DNA from: DASUVM01 sp036378955
GTDB lineage: Bacteria > Patescibacteriota > Saccharimonadia > Saccharimonadales > Saccharimonadaceae
NCBI GenBank assembly: GCA_036378955.1
Contig: DASUVM010000009.1
Span: 62,001-126,000 of the forward strand
Reading direction: 5' to 3'
Length of the DNA: 64,000 bases
In this document: piece after piece, positions 41,842 through 50,389 of the stretch
Layout of the letters: the number at the start of each line of letters is the position of its first letter
How positions within the stretch are numbered: position 1 is the stretch's first letter
Made by a program: the position numbers and the translations under genes
The notes under the pieces: model-generated
Told to the model about the DNA's origin: nothing
Databases searched by the model: none
What the model saw: only the letters and a program-made list of their open reading frames with translations

Positions 41842-42327
41842 CTAGTGGCCCGCGGAAGCAAGGAGCTTGTTGATGAGCTTCTCGTCACGGGCAACTTGCC
41901 GCCAGAGGCGTCGTTGTGGGCGAAGGTTTGGCACTGATTGAGCTGCGCTAGGCAATAGTTCAACCTTACCTGAGCCGTTCGTAAGAATAAGCCCCTTAGT
42001 GCTCATTGCTGTATAGAGCTTTATGAGTGACTCTGCCCGATACATCATGCCTCGCCGGATCAAACGGCCCGCCTGCTTGATCGCAGTTGCCCAAATCAGG
42101 CGCTGTACTTTTTCTGACGGTCGCACTATCCGGTGCGATGCAAGCAAGCCACCAAGCGTCCACACCCACTCATGGCTCTCATAGCCTCTCGGGTCAAACC
42201 GCAGGCAAAGCCTCGTCAGTCTTGAAAGTGGTACGGAAACCCGAGCGAATGATTGTTCACCAGGTTGTGAGGCAGTACCTTGAACCACGGTACCTTTGCC
42301 ACTAGTGAAGCCATAGCCCAATATCAT
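41842..42327 (-). CDS. Orphan basic protein
   Basis: 161 aa from ATG 42327, with GGAAGGTG upstream (an in-frame GTG at 42336 overlaps that site). Rich in Arg and Leu, with helices around SEKVQRLIWATAIKQAGRLIRRG and YRAESLIKLYTAM. No family recognised and no membrane segments. Codons are GC-richer than in the neighbouring polymerase. A hairpin follows its stop. One of several single orphan genes of this style on the minus strand. Confidence 0.55.
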   Translation of the reverse strand: MILGYGFTSGKGTVVQGTASQPGEQSFARVSVPLSRLTRLCLRFDPRGYESHEWVWTLGGLLASHRIVRPSEKVQRLIWATAIKQAGRLIRRGMMYRAESLIKLYTAMSTKGLILTNGSGKVELLPSAAQSVPNLRPQRRLWRQVARDEKLINKLLASAGH

Positions 42328-42422
42328 CGGGAACACCTTCCATGTCTTAAAAAGAGCCGAAACGTTGCCGAGATTAGTCTAGCATATCTTTCGTGACTGC
42401 CGAAGCATACTTGTTCGTAAGT

Positions 42423-42683
42423 TTAAGTTGCAGAGTTCAATAATTTCAGCCTGCGTTTGGCGGCAAGCACTATGGCGGCAAATAGTGCATAATACGCTAG
42501 CCCGGTGATGCAAGCTGATGGTAAGTGTGAAGGCTGACTAATAAGTAGCATAACACCGCTTAAAAATGCGCCTGCGCCACATAGATAAGAGCTATATAAT
42601 CGGGTGTTCGATGGTTTAAAATAACTATAAGCGCCAAGCCCCAGGCCGGCAAACGCAAGCATAATGTGAGAAACTAATAACAT
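42423..42683 (-). CDS. Small membrane protein, three helices
   Basis: 86 aa if started at ATG 42683 (MLLVSHIMLAFAGLGLGAYS); an upstream ATG at 42755 would translate through the hairpin region of the next gene. Hydrophobic segments at about 1-18, 33-50 and 60-77, basic tail AAKRRLK. Family unknown. Confidence 0.5.
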   Translation of the reverse strand: MLLVSHIMLAFAGLGLGAYSYFKPSNTRLYSSYLCGAGAFLSGVMLLISQPSHLPSACITGLAYYALFAAIVLAAKRRLKLLNSAT

Positions 42684-42734
42684 AAGCTTATTGTAACATT
42701 TTAATCGTGATCTATATATTCGATATTGGTCAAG

Positions 42735-42782
42735 CCCCGCCTCCACGAAGCTCAACCAGTAGGGGGCTATCGGGAGGCGAGG
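42735..42782 (-). terminator. Ten-bp hairpin after the 131-residue orphan gene
   Basis: CCCCGCCTCC (42735-42744) / GGAGGCGAGG (42773-42782), one G-U pair on the RNA, large internal part; no U-tract after it on the minus strand. Confidence 0.4.
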
Positions 42783-42797
42783 ATCGTCTCTGTGCTT

Positions 42798-43193
42798 CTA
42801 GTAAGCGTTGACTTGCCAGCTCCAACCATTGGACTCTAGGGCGCGCTTGATCTTCTCGGTTTCGCTCTGGCTAGCGTGGGATCCTTCGTAGTGTTCTTGC
42901 GCATTAAGCTTACAAGTGAAAGATACCGTGAAGTTGCCGCCATGCTGTTCTAGCAGGGAGTCGTCGATTATCAGCAACACCTCATCTGCCATGTCTTCAC
43001 CATACACCACGAAGGTTTTGCCTTGGTTTGCCGCGGCAAAGGCACCGAGCGCAAAAAGCAAGAAATTGCCATAAAAGTGCCCGCTGGCATTGACCTCTAT
43101 CGGATGAGGAAGAGCCTCAACGGTCTGCGAGCAAACAATGCTCTTCAGCACTCCTTCTATCCGACCAAAGAACCGCAAATGGAATTTGATCAC
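42798..43193 (-). CDS. Orphan soluble protein
   Basis: 131 aa, GTG start with TTGGAG 7 nt upstream. Mixed alpha/beta, e.g. GKTFVVYGEDMADEVLLIID and NFTVSFTCKLNAQEHYEG, ending SNGWSWQVNAY. No signal peptide and no family recognised. Followed by a long hairpin. Same style as the other isolated orphan genes. Confidence 0.5.
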   Translation of the reverse strand: MIKFHLRFFGRIEGVLKSIVCSQTVEALPHPIEVNASGHFYGNFLLFALGAFAAANQGKTFVVYGEDMADEVLLIIDDSLLEQHGGNFTVSFTCKLNAQEHYEGSHASQSETEKIKRALESNGWSWQVNAY

Positions 43194-43307
43194 TATGGCT
43201 CCAACCTTGGAAGTACAGAAACAACATTTATTAAACCATGTTTTTATAGTGGCTTAAAGAAGGGTCGGTGATGAGCGGCGAATGGCTCGCCTAGCTATTT
43301 CTCAAGC

Positions 43308-43316
43308 TGATATAAT
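43308..43316 (+). promoter_or_regulatory. Extended -10 promoter, leaderless start of the tiny membrane operon
   Basis: TGA + TATAAT (43311-43316), then six nt, then ATG 43323. Confidence 0.6.
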
Positions 43317-43322
43317 CATGAT

Positions 43323-43415
43323 ATGAAACCCATGAAAATAGTAGGTGCTCTACTGATTTTTACCGCTGGTTACCTGGCGCATAGTAGCATGACCACCTCG
43401 AGGCCTTTAAGATGA
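43323..43415 (+). CDS. Thirty-residue membrane peptide
   Basis: A 30-codon frame starts at the predicted transcription start and ends in an ATGA overlap with the next gene. Sequence begins MKPMKIVGALLIFTAGYLAH: one short helix with a basic N-terminus. Role unknown; it may serve to couple translation of the Gly-rich protein. Confidence 0.45.
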   Translation: MKPMKIVGALLIFTAGYLAHSSMTTSRPLR

Positions 43416-43618
43416 GAGAACTACCCCAAGATAGTATCATTGCACTCATTCTTGTAGGCATCTTTATTGTATTGTGCATTATTGGCATGGTCAGAGGTGT
43501 AAAAAATGGCAACGGCCGCAATAAGGGCTCTGGCGGAGGCGATGGCGGTGCTTCGATAGGCGGATATGGTGATGGAGGGGGTGGAGACGGCGGGGGCGGG
43601 GGCGATGGAGGTAGCTAA
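43412..43618 (+). CDS. Small membrane protein with Gly-rich tail
   Basis: 68 aa: helix at about 8-26 (IIALILVGIFIVLCIIGM), basic RGVKNGNGRNKG, then a tail of Gly/Asp repeats (GGGDGG, GDGGGGDGG). Such Gly-rich tails follow the membrane helix in several small envelope proteins. Overlaps the preceding 30-residue frame by ATGA. Confidence 0.55.
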   Translation: MRELPQDSIIALILVGIFIVLCIIGMVRGVKNGNGRNKGSGGGDGGASIGGYGDGGGGDGGGGGDGGS

Positions 43619-43660
43619 GCGCTTCAACGGCGAGTAGTGGTCTCAGGTATATAATCGGCT

Positions 43661-44521
43661 TTATGGTAAAACTGCACCGAACGCAATTGCGCCCGAAAGG
43701 CCAAGCAGCACAATGAGCGATAGCCCGAACATAGTGCGGGCCCACTTCATGCTGTTGTCAACTTGAAAACCCTTCACGCTTTTGTAGAGCCATAGTATCG
43801 TTAAGATAATAACGAGTGTTATATAGACAAACCCGGTATACTCAAAAAATGTCAGCAGCGAAGCCGTAACGCCAAAGGCTACAATATAAAACAACATATA
43901 TACTTTTGTCAGGTGTATTCCCTTTTTTAAAGGTAGCACCGGAATACCTGCGCTGGCATATTCTTTTGCCCGATATATAGAAATTGCATAAAAATGAGGC
44001 ATTTGCCAACACACCATGGTGGCAAATAATATCAAGGCGGCGGCATCAAGGTTATTGGTAATGGCAACGTACCCAATTACCGGCGGCAGCGCACCCGGAA
44101 CACTACCAACAACAGTGCCCAGCGTTGAGTGGCGCTTTACATAGCCATAAAGCACCACATAAGTCACATGCAGCGCGAGGGCCAGCCACATAGTGAGCGG
44201 GTTAACAAAAAGATAGAGCACACTCAGCCCCCCTACCCCAAGCAGGCTTGCAAACCATAGTGCCTGTTGTGGCGATATCGCCCCTGTAATGAGTGGCCTT
44301 TTTTTCGTGCGGGCCATTTTTTTGTCGATGTCTCGATCAATGTAATTATTAAAAACGCAGCCCGAGGCAATCACCAAAGAAAGCCCAAGAAGCATGCTAA
44401 AAAATGTGCCAAAACTAGCCGGCCCAAATGTAAAAAATGCCAGCAAGAAGCCGCTCACGGCTACTAGGCCATTGCCATAGACAATGCCGGGCTTTGTTAG
44501 GCTGTAATATTCTTTTAGCAC
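43661..44521 (-). CDS. cyoE: Protoheme IX farnesyltransferase (heme O synthase)
   Basis: UbiA-type prenyltransferase that adds farnesyl to heme B to make heme O for the bo3 oxidase. 286 aa with about nine helices. First Asp-rich motif NNYIDRDIDKKMARTKKRP (~residue 57) and the second in YAISIYRAKEYASAGIPVLP (~175). GTG start, 6 nt after cyoD. Last gene of cyoABCDE. Confidence 0.95.
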   Translation of the reverse strand: MLKEYYSLTKPGIVYGNGLVAVSGFLLAFFTFGPASFGTFFSMLLGLSLVIASGCVFNNYIDRDIDKKMARTKKRPLITGAISPQQALWFASLLGVGGLSVLYLFVNPLTMWLALALHVTYVVLYGYVKRHSTLGTVVGSVPGALPPVIGYVAITNNLDAAALILFATMVCWQMPHFYAISIYRAKEYASAGIPVLPLKKGIHLTKVYMLFYIVAFGVTASLLTFFEYTGFVYITLVIILTILWLYKSVKGFQVDNSMKWARTMFGLSLIVLLGLSGAIAFGAVLP

Positions 44522-44527
44522 CGTTTT

Positions 44528-44896
44528 CTAGAAGCCTTTTTTGCTCTCTTTGATCATGTGGTCGTTCATTTCGCTTGGCATCATATTGTAGTCAAGGTTG
44601 TCCATGATCCAAAGAGACCCTAGCACGACAATTAACACCACCATTACCATAAACAAAAAGACAAGCATGTTCCATTGGCCATTTTTTGAGCGTCCCAGCT
44701 TTAAAAAACAGATAAGCTGAGTGAAAAATTGTAAAAGTGCACAACCGATAACGGTGGCTATCAGTATACCTCCGCTCAGTAACTTTTCGGTAACAACTAC
44801 ATAAGGCAGGGCGATCAATAGCAGCGAGATTATAAAACCGATAATATAAAAATTGACATCTCGTGTGGTCGATTTCATTAGCTTCTGCTCGCTCAT
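44528..44896 (-). CDS. cyoD: Cytochrome o ubiquinol oxidase subunit IV
   Basis: Small three-helix subunit, 122 aa from ATG 44896, which overlaps the cyoC stop as ATGA. Helices at about 14-34, 38-60 and 74-98; FYIIGFIISLLLIALPYVVV and CALLQFFTQLICFLKLG are family-like. Helps assembly of the copper centre in subunit I. Confidence 0.88.
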   Translation of the reverse strand: MSEQKLMKSTTRDVNFYIIGFIISLLLIALPYVVVTEKLLSGGILIATVIGCALLQFFTQLICFLKLGRSKNGQWNMLVFLFMVMVVLIVVLGSLWIMDNLDYNMMPSEMNDHMIKESKKGF

Positions 44897-45486
44897 GCCG
44901 CTACCCCCATTAGATAGACAAAGGTGAAGATGAATATCCACACCACATCAAGAAAATGCCAAAACATAGTAAAGAGTGTGGCGCGCTTCAGCGTTGTTTT
45001 GGTCCAGCCTCGCTTCCAGGCGTAGGCGGCGAGCACAATCAGCCACAATAGACCAGCGGTAACGTGCAGCCCGTGCGTACCAACTAAGGTGAAGAAGCCC
45101 GAAAGAAACCCGCTGCGTTGCCAGCTATTACCCTCGCCGATTAGTGCCATAAACTCTGAAAGCTCCATGCCAATAAAGCCAGCACCAAGCAAGAACGTCA
45201 GAGCAAAACAGGCAATGGCTGGCGTACCCTGCCCCCATTTAGCAAAAATCAAAGCAATGCCGCAGGTGACGCTACTGGTAAGCAGCAGCAGTGTTTCAAT
45301 AAGCACAAACGGCATATCGAAAATGTCTGCCCCGGCGGGGCCACCGAAGGTGTTATTTTGAAGCACCGCGTAGGTTGCGAATAATGTCGCAAAAAGCACA
45401 CAATCAGTCATTAGGTAGAGCCAGAACCCAACCGCTGTTTTATCAGTTTCTGTATAGGCTAGGGCTGGTGCTTCAGCTTTTGTCAT
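44893..45486 (-). CDS. cyoC: Cytochrome o ubiquinol oxidase subunit III
   Basis: 197 aa from ATG 45486 (an in-frame upstream ATG at 45531 lies well inside cyoB). Five helices; GFWLYLMTDCVLFATLFATY at the N-terminus and GTHGLHVTAGLLWL, HFLDVVWIFIF near the end match heme-copper oxidase subunit III. Overlaps cyoB by 14 nt. Confidence 0.93.
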   Translation of the reverse strand: MTKAEAPALAYTETDKTAVGFWLYLMTDCVLFATLFATYAVLQNNTFGGPAGADIFDMPFVLIETLLLLTSSVTCGIALIFAKWGQGTPAIACFALTFLLGAGFIGMELSEFMALIGEGNSWQRSGFLSGFFTLVGTHGLHVTAGLLWLIVLAAYAWKRGWTKTTLKRATLFTMFWHFLDVVWIFIFTFVYLMGVAA

Positions 45487-47476
45487 GCGGCGTATCCTTT
45501 GATGGGTGTGATGCTTCGGTTTTGGCAACAATATTGTTTGGAATCACCTCTTCGGTATCTTCATTGAACGCGCGGGCGGCTAAAATAAGAATGAGAGCTA
45601 CCGTTCCAAGAATTGCCAGCCACCAGATATACCACACGAGCCCAAAGCCGATTAAGAAGCTACATATGGCAATTAAAATTGGCACACTGGTGTTTTTTGG
45701 CATCACAATAGCTTCGTATGTTTTTGGCGGTGCCGAGATACCCGCCTGCTGTTTCATTTCCCAGAACTGGTCGCGGGCGATAACGCTGGGTAGGCGGGCA
45801 AAATTGTAAACAGGCGGTGGTGATATCGTGGCCCATTCGAGTGTGCGGCCATTCCACGGATCACCTGTGGTATCAAGGTTGGCTTTTCGCTGGCGAAAAC
45901 TTACAAAAATTTGCAGCAGCTGTAGGGCAATACCCAGGCCGATGATCGCTACCCCAACACCAGCGACAATAAACAACCATTGCCAGCCAAGCGAGGCATC
46001 ATAGTGGTCAAGGCGGCGGGTAGCGCCCATAAAACCAAGAATATAAAGTGGCATAAAGGCTACCAAAAAACCAATAATCCAGGTGAATGCAGCTGCTTTG
46101 CCGAGCGTTTCGTTGAGCTTAAAACCGGCAAACTTCGGAAACCAATAGGTTATAGCTGCAAAAAAACCAAAGAGCACACCGCCAATAATCATGTTATGAA
46201 AATGGGCCACCAAGAACAAGCTATTGTGCACCTGAAAGTCAATGCCTGGCACTGCCAGCATTACCCCAGCACTGCCGCCGATGGTGAAAGTAATAATGAA
46301 CCCCATAAACCAGATCATCGGCGAGGTAAAGCGAATACGGCCTTTATACATAGTGAACAGCCAGTTAAAAACCTTTACGCCGGTCGGAATAGCGATAACC
46401 ATCGTCATAATGCCAAAAAAAGCGTTCACATTGGCGCCTGCACCCATTGTGAAGAAGTGGTGGAGCCAAACAATAAATGACAAAAAGGTGATGGCAATAA
46501 TCGCCCATACCATCGAGACATAACCAAACAAACGCTTGCCCGAAAATGTCGCCACAATTTCTGAAAAAGCGCCAAAGGCCGGCAGCACCAAGATATACAC
46601 CTCGGGGTGCCCCCACGCCCAAATCAGGTTCACGTACATCATCGGGTTGCCGCCAAAGCTTGAAGTAAAGAAGTGCGCGTTCATTAACCGATCAATCGAG
46701 AGCATACCGAGTGTGGCCGTTAAAATTGGGAAGGCAAACACAATCAGCACCAGCGCGCCGAGTACACTCCAAACAAACATCGGCAGCCTCATCATTGTCA
46801 TGCCGGGTGCGCGCATCTTAAAAATAGTGACCAAAAAGTTAATACCAGCCAGCAAGCTGCCAATGCCAGCAATTTGCAGTGCCCATATCCAATAATCGAC
46901 CCCCACGCCTGGGCTATATTCAAGGCCTGAAAGCGGCGGGTATGCTAGCCAGCCAGCTCCTTGAAACTCACCAATAACCAGCGAAATATTAACAATAAAC
47001 GCCCCCACCGCAAACAGCCAAAAGCTCACGGCGTTCATAAACGGAAAAGCTACGTCGCGAGCGCCGATTTGCAGGGGCACAACTAAGTTTATCATGGCAA
47101 AAATCGCGCCCATTGCCACAAAAAAGATCATAATAGTGCCATGCGCCGAGAAGATTTGCTGAAAAGTATCAGAATTTAGAAACCCGGCCGTCTCGTTCGT
47201 TGCCACTGCCTGTTGCAGGCGAATCATCCCCGCATCGGCCACACCTCGCAGCAACATCAAGACGGCCACAATACCATACATAATGCCGATCTTTTTCGGG
47301 TCGAGCGACGTTAACCAGTTCTTCCAGAGGTACACACCGGTTTGCATGAACCAGCCCCAACCTTTGGTAACAAATAAAAATATAATAATACCTAACACTG
47401 CCACGGTTGCACCGGTGACGCCAACAATTGTCACTAGATCGTGCGGCAAAGCATCAAAGGTGAGCCGGCCAAACAT
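45473..47476 (-). CDS. cyoB: Cytochrome o ubiquinol oxidase subunit I
   Basis: Catalytic heme-copper subunit, 667 aa, ~15 helices. Copper/heme ligands visible: FFSAHGT-type IFSAHGTIMIFF (low-spin heme His), WGHPEVYILVLPAFG (CuB His and cross-linked Tyr), VWLHHFFTMGAG (CuB His pair), and FLVAHFHNMI (heme His pair). Reduces O2 to water with ubiquinol-type electrons while pumping protons. ATG overlaps the cyoA stop as TAATG. Confidence 0.97.
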   Translation of the reverse strand: MFGRLTFDALPHDLVTIVGVTGATVAVLGIIIFLFVTKGWGWFMQTGVYLWKNWLTSLDPKKIGIMYGIVAVLMLLRGVADAGMIRLQQAVATNETAGFLNSDTFQQIFSAHGTIMIFFVAMGAIFAMINLVVPLQIGARDVAFPFMNAVSFWLFAVGAFIVNISLVIGEFQGAGWLAYPPLSGLEYSPGVGVDYWIWALQIAGIGSLLAGINFLVTIFKMRAPGMTMMRLPMFVWSVLGALVLIVFAFPILTATLGMLSIDRLMNAHFFTSSFGGNPMMYVNLIWAWGHPEVYILVLPAFGAFSEIVATFSGKRLFGYVSMVWAIIAITFLSFIVWLHHFFTMGAGANVNAFFGIMTMVIAIPTGVKVFNWLFTMYKGRIRFTSPMIWFMGFIITFTIGGSAGVMLAVPGIDFQVHNSLFLVAHFHNMIIGGVLFGFFAAITYWFPKFAGFKLNETLGKAAAFTWIIGFLVAFMPLYILGFMGATRRLDHYDASLGWQWLFIVAGVGVAIIGLGIALQLLQIFVSFRQRKANLDTTGDPWNGRTLEWATISPPPVYNFARLPSVIARDQFWEMKQQAGISAPPKTYEAIVMPKNTSVPILIAICSFLIGFGLVWYIWWLAILGTVALILILAARAFNEDTEEVIPNNIVAKTEASHPSKDTPHDKS

Positions 47477-48396
47477 TATTCTCTGCCCCCGTGGTTACGC
47501 TGGCTTTCGGCCTTTACTTCGGTTCCTGGCGGCAAAGTAGCCGGTGGGTTTATATATTTATGAACGATCATGTCATACAATCCGGTGTCAGCTAGTACGT
47601 ATGTCATCTCTTGGTTGCTGCGGCTGGGCTTGGCAAGTTCGGCGTATGCCAGCGAATCAAGTGTGTGTGCCGAGCTACGAGCTGATCGTTCCCAAATATC
47701 AAACGATTCTCTCGAGGTGACTTCGGCCTTGAACGTCATACCGGCAAAGCCCTCGCCGCTAATATTGGCCGACGAACCAGGGTAAATGCCGGTTTTATTT
47801 GCAATCAAGTGCAATTTTGTACTCATCCCCGACATGGCATACACTTGACTGCCGAGTGCCGGGATCCAAAATGAATTCATTGGTGCGTCAGAGGTCAATT
47901 CAAAATTGATCGGCGTATCTTCGGGAAGCCGCGCATAGTTGACGCTGGCAATTTTTTGCTCAGGGTAAATAAACAGCCACTTCCATTGCAGGGCAACCAC
48001 CTGAATCTTCAGCGGCTTTTTTTCCGACTCAATCGGCCGGTATGGGTCGAGCGCATGTGAACTTTGCCAGGTAACAACCGCCAATATGCCAATAATGACA
48101 ATCGGAACCCCCCACCAGGTTGTTTCAAGCGCAGCACTATGATCCCAGTTCGGCCGATAATCAGCCCTTTTATTACCGGCTCGGTACCGCCAGGCGATAA
48201 AAAACAGCAAAACAAACACCGGAATCACGATAATCGCCATTAAACCAACGGCCAGTACAATCAGATCTCGCTGTTGCTCACCAATTTCACCCGCTGGATT
48301 CATCATAACTGTTGACTGGCTGAAGAAATAGAGTGCCGCTAGCACTGCCGTGGTAAGCAGCGCAAAGCCAATAATTATCAGTTTTGTTTTACGCAT
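47476..48396 (-). CDS. cyoA: Cytochrome o ubiquinol oxidase subunit II
   Basis: 306 aa. N-terminal signal/anchor (LIIIGFALLTTAVLAALYFF) without the lipobox Cys of E. coli CyoA, a second helix (IVLAVGLMAIIVIPVFVLLFF), then a cupredoxin domain: WKWLFIYPE, MNSFWIPALGSQVYAMSGM, SGEGFAGMTF. CuA ligands are absent, as expected for quinol oxidases. GAGGGTCA precedes the ATG. First gene of the operon. Confidence 0.95.
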   Translation of the reverse strand: MRKTKLIIIGFALLTTAVLAALYFFSQSTVMMNPAGEIGEQQRDLIVLAVGLMAIIVIPVFVLLFFIAWRYRAGNKRADYRPNWDHSAALETTWWGVPIVIIGILAVVTWQSSHALDPYRPIESEKKPLKIQVVALQWKWLFIYPEQKIASVNYARLPEDTPINFELTSDAPMNSFWIPALGSQVYAMSGMSTKLHLIANKTGIYPGSSANISGEGFAGMTFKAEVTSRESFDIWERSARSSAHTLDSLAYAELAKPSRSNQEMTYVLADTGLYDMIVHKYINPPATLPPGTEVKAESQRNHGGRE

Positions 48397-48499
48397 TGAC
48401 CCTCATCTAGTAGTTACTATATCAATGAAAGGGCAATATTGTGAAGAGGGATAGATTATCTTCATTTTAGGAAGTCGGTAATGAGGGGAACGAGATTCT

Positions 48500-48538
48500 C
48501 GCTGCGACGATGCAAATTTTTATGCAATCGTCGCAGCG
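48500..48538. terminator. Long hairpin between cyoA and the SLOG-type gene
   Basis: CGCTGCGACGAT (48500-48511) / ATCGTCGCAGCG (48527-48538), extended by GCA/TGC with one bulged A. It lies 18 nt past the stop of the minus-strand SLOG-type gene and lacks a clear U-tract. Confidence 0.6.
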
Positions 48539-48556
48539 GGTTAGCAGCCAGATGGG

Positions 48557-49041
48557 CTAGCGACTAAGGGCTTCAAGCTCGCGCTCGTACACCTTGCCCC
48601 CGCGACTCTTGAATTTGGCGGCCTCATCGAGTGACTGCTCGCCGCCACCGATATGAACCAAGGCGTCGATCTCGCTCAAAGGGTTTCACTTTCATCGCCC
48701 CAATTTTGGCCGACGATCTTGTTCTTTTCAGTCTGGAAACACCTGTAGTCATGGGCTTTGGCGCAAGCAACACCCATTGTCCACCAGCCCCTGGCTCTGG
48801 CCTCGCGATAGGCAAGTGCCGGAATGCCAACATCGGTCAGCCCTGAAACGATCCAAACTTCGGTGACATGAGGGTAACCGGCAATGACTTCGTTAAGCGC
48901 TTCGTGCAACAGCTGCCTGGCCTCGTCTTCGTCGAAGACAGTTGGTGGGCAGTAACCGACAACGCCGATCTTGAGCATGCTCACGGAATGCCGTTCTGCT
49001 GTAGTATTGCTAACCATACTTTTATTAGTAGCTTTTTCCAT
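48557..49041 (-). pseudogene. SLOG/LOG-superfamily (TIGR00725-type nucleotide-binding) protein with a frameshift
   Basis: Rossmann-like protein: KIGVVGYCPPTVFDEDEA, VWIVSGLTDVGIPALAYREA and VGQNWGDESETL are seen in one frame, which stops at 48676. The natural ending (SEIDALVHIGGGEQSLDEAAKFKSRGG, then KVYERELEALSR, TAG at 48557) continues in another frame, joined at AAACCCTTTG (about 48679-48690). So one base has been lost or two gained. SLOG proteins bind nucleotides or NAD derivatives; GGGEQS is the usual phosphate-binding turn. Start uncertain among GTG 49050, ATG 49041 and ATG 48978. CTTTGA resembles the RF2 shift site, but +1 slippage gives the wrong frame. Confidence 0.65.
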
Positions 49042-49159
49042 AAAACACAACCTATTTTTGACTAAATAACTACTAACTTTGCTAATCGAAGGCCCCCAAT
49101 AACCAATTATTTAACTATACGCCTTTATTTTTATGCACGATCTTATTACTATTAGAACA

Positions 49160-50389
49160 ATGGAACGACAAAAAATTGTAATTGCTGGAGCCGGTTTTGG
49201 TGGCGTGCGGGCGGCTCGCAAATTAGCTCAAGGTGGTGTATTTGATATTACCGTTATTGCCGACCGTGACACATTTCGTTACTATCCCGCTCTTTACGCA
49301 ACCGCCACTGGCCATGCCTATGAAGAATCGATTATTCCGTTAAGTGAAATGCTCGAAGGCCTTCGTGGGGTACGTTTTGTGAAAGATTCGCTGACAAAAC
49401 TTGATAGCAAGAACAAGCGAATTCAAGGTGCTTCTGGGGAGTGGTACGAATATGATTCGCTCATTCTTGCTCTTGGTGTGGTAACGAACTACTTTGGCAT
49501 TAAAGGCCTCGAAGAATTCTCGTTTGGCATTAAGAGTGAGCAAGAAGTTACCAAATTCAAAAAGCACATACATGCTGGTATTATGAATAAACAAAAAAGT
49601 GCCACCAATTACGTAGTTGTGGGGGCGGGGCCAACTGGTGTCGAATTTAGTGCGGCACTTAAAACCTATACGCGCGATATCGCCGATCGCCATAAGGCAG
49701 CCGGCGAGAGCGACACTATAAAGCTGATCGAAGCAATGCCAAGAGTGTTGCCAAAAATGCCCGAAGCTGCCTCACGGATGGTTGAAAAGCGCCTCAAAAA
49801 ACTTGGTGTTGAGGTAATGACAGGCGCCAAAGTTGAAGGCGAAACGGCTGACGAGTTGCAGGTAAATGGCGCAGCCATTCAGACGCAAACGGTCATCTGG
49901 ACATCGGGCGTTGCAAACAATCCATTTTTTAAAGCCAATGCCACACAGCTTAAACTGGCGCCGAACGGCAAAGTACAGGTTGATTCGTTTATGCAAGGCG
50001 CGTCTTCAGTGTATGTTATTGGTGATAATGCCGCTACGCCCCACTCTGGGCTGGCTCAAACGGCGCTGTATGATGCCGATTTTGTTGCCCGAAACCTAAA
50101 ACGCCAAGCACACCGCCTTGAACCACTGGCCTATAAACCATATAAGCCACCAGTGGTGGTTCCGGTTGGGAGGTGGTGGGCGCTGGTTGAATGGGGGCCG
50201 CTCATGTTTGCCGGTGTCATTGGAGCGCTCTTGCGCCGCTGCGCCGATTTGATCGGTTATATTGATATCTTACCATTCTTTAAAGCTATAAAAATTTGGC
50301 TGAGAGCCTCACGCCGCGAAGAAGAATGCCCCGTTTGTGTGGCTGTATCCCCAGCACCACAACAGCACCCACATGACGCCGACGAATGA
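49160..50389 (+). CDS. ndh: Type II NADH:quinone oxidoreductase (NDH-2)
   Basis: Single-subunit flavoprotein that passes electrons from NADH to quinone without proton pumping. FAD site IVIAGAGFGGVRAARKL at residues 5-21; NADH site VVVGAGPTGVEFSAAL (~152); second FAD contact VYVIGDNA (~285) and the quinone-side AQTALYDADFVARNL. C-terminal amphipathic segment (PLMFAGVIGALLRR...FKAIKIWL) for membrane association. Start ATG 49160 follows TACTAT by 7 nt (leaderless); ATG 49133 adds nine residues. With cyoABCDE it gives a complete minimal respiratory chain. Confidence 0.92.
   Translation: MERQKIVIAGAGFGGVRAARKLAQGGVFDITVIADRDTFRYYPALYATATGHAYEESIIPLSEMLEGLRGVRFVKDSLTKLDSKNKRIQGASGEWYEYDSLILALGVVTNYFGIKGLEEFSFGIKSEQEVTKFKKHIHAGIMNKQKSATNYVVVGAGPTGVEFSAALKTYTRDIADRHKAAGESDTIKLIEAMPRVLPKMPEAASRMVEKRLKKLGVEVMTGAKVEGETADELQVNGAAIQTQTVIWTSGVANNPFFKANATQLKLAPNGKVQVDSFMQGASSVYVIGDNAATPHSGLAQTALYDADFVARNLKRQAHRLEPLAYKPYKPPVVVPVGRWWALVEWGPLMFAGVIGALLRRCADLIGYIDILPFFKAIKIWLRASRREEECPVCVAVSPAPQQHPHDADE

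Noticed and set aside
8133..48643. Shared 16-mer ATCGAGTGACTGCTCG at 8132-8147 and 48628-48643, suggesting a repeated element
   Set aside because: At 48628 it is inside conserved coding sequence (GGGEQSLDEA). About one 16-bp match is expected by chance in 64 kb.
48674..48692. RF2-like programmed +1 frameshift at CTTTGA
   Set aside because: Plus-one slippage leads into a frame without the conserved ending; the correct continuation is in the other frame.
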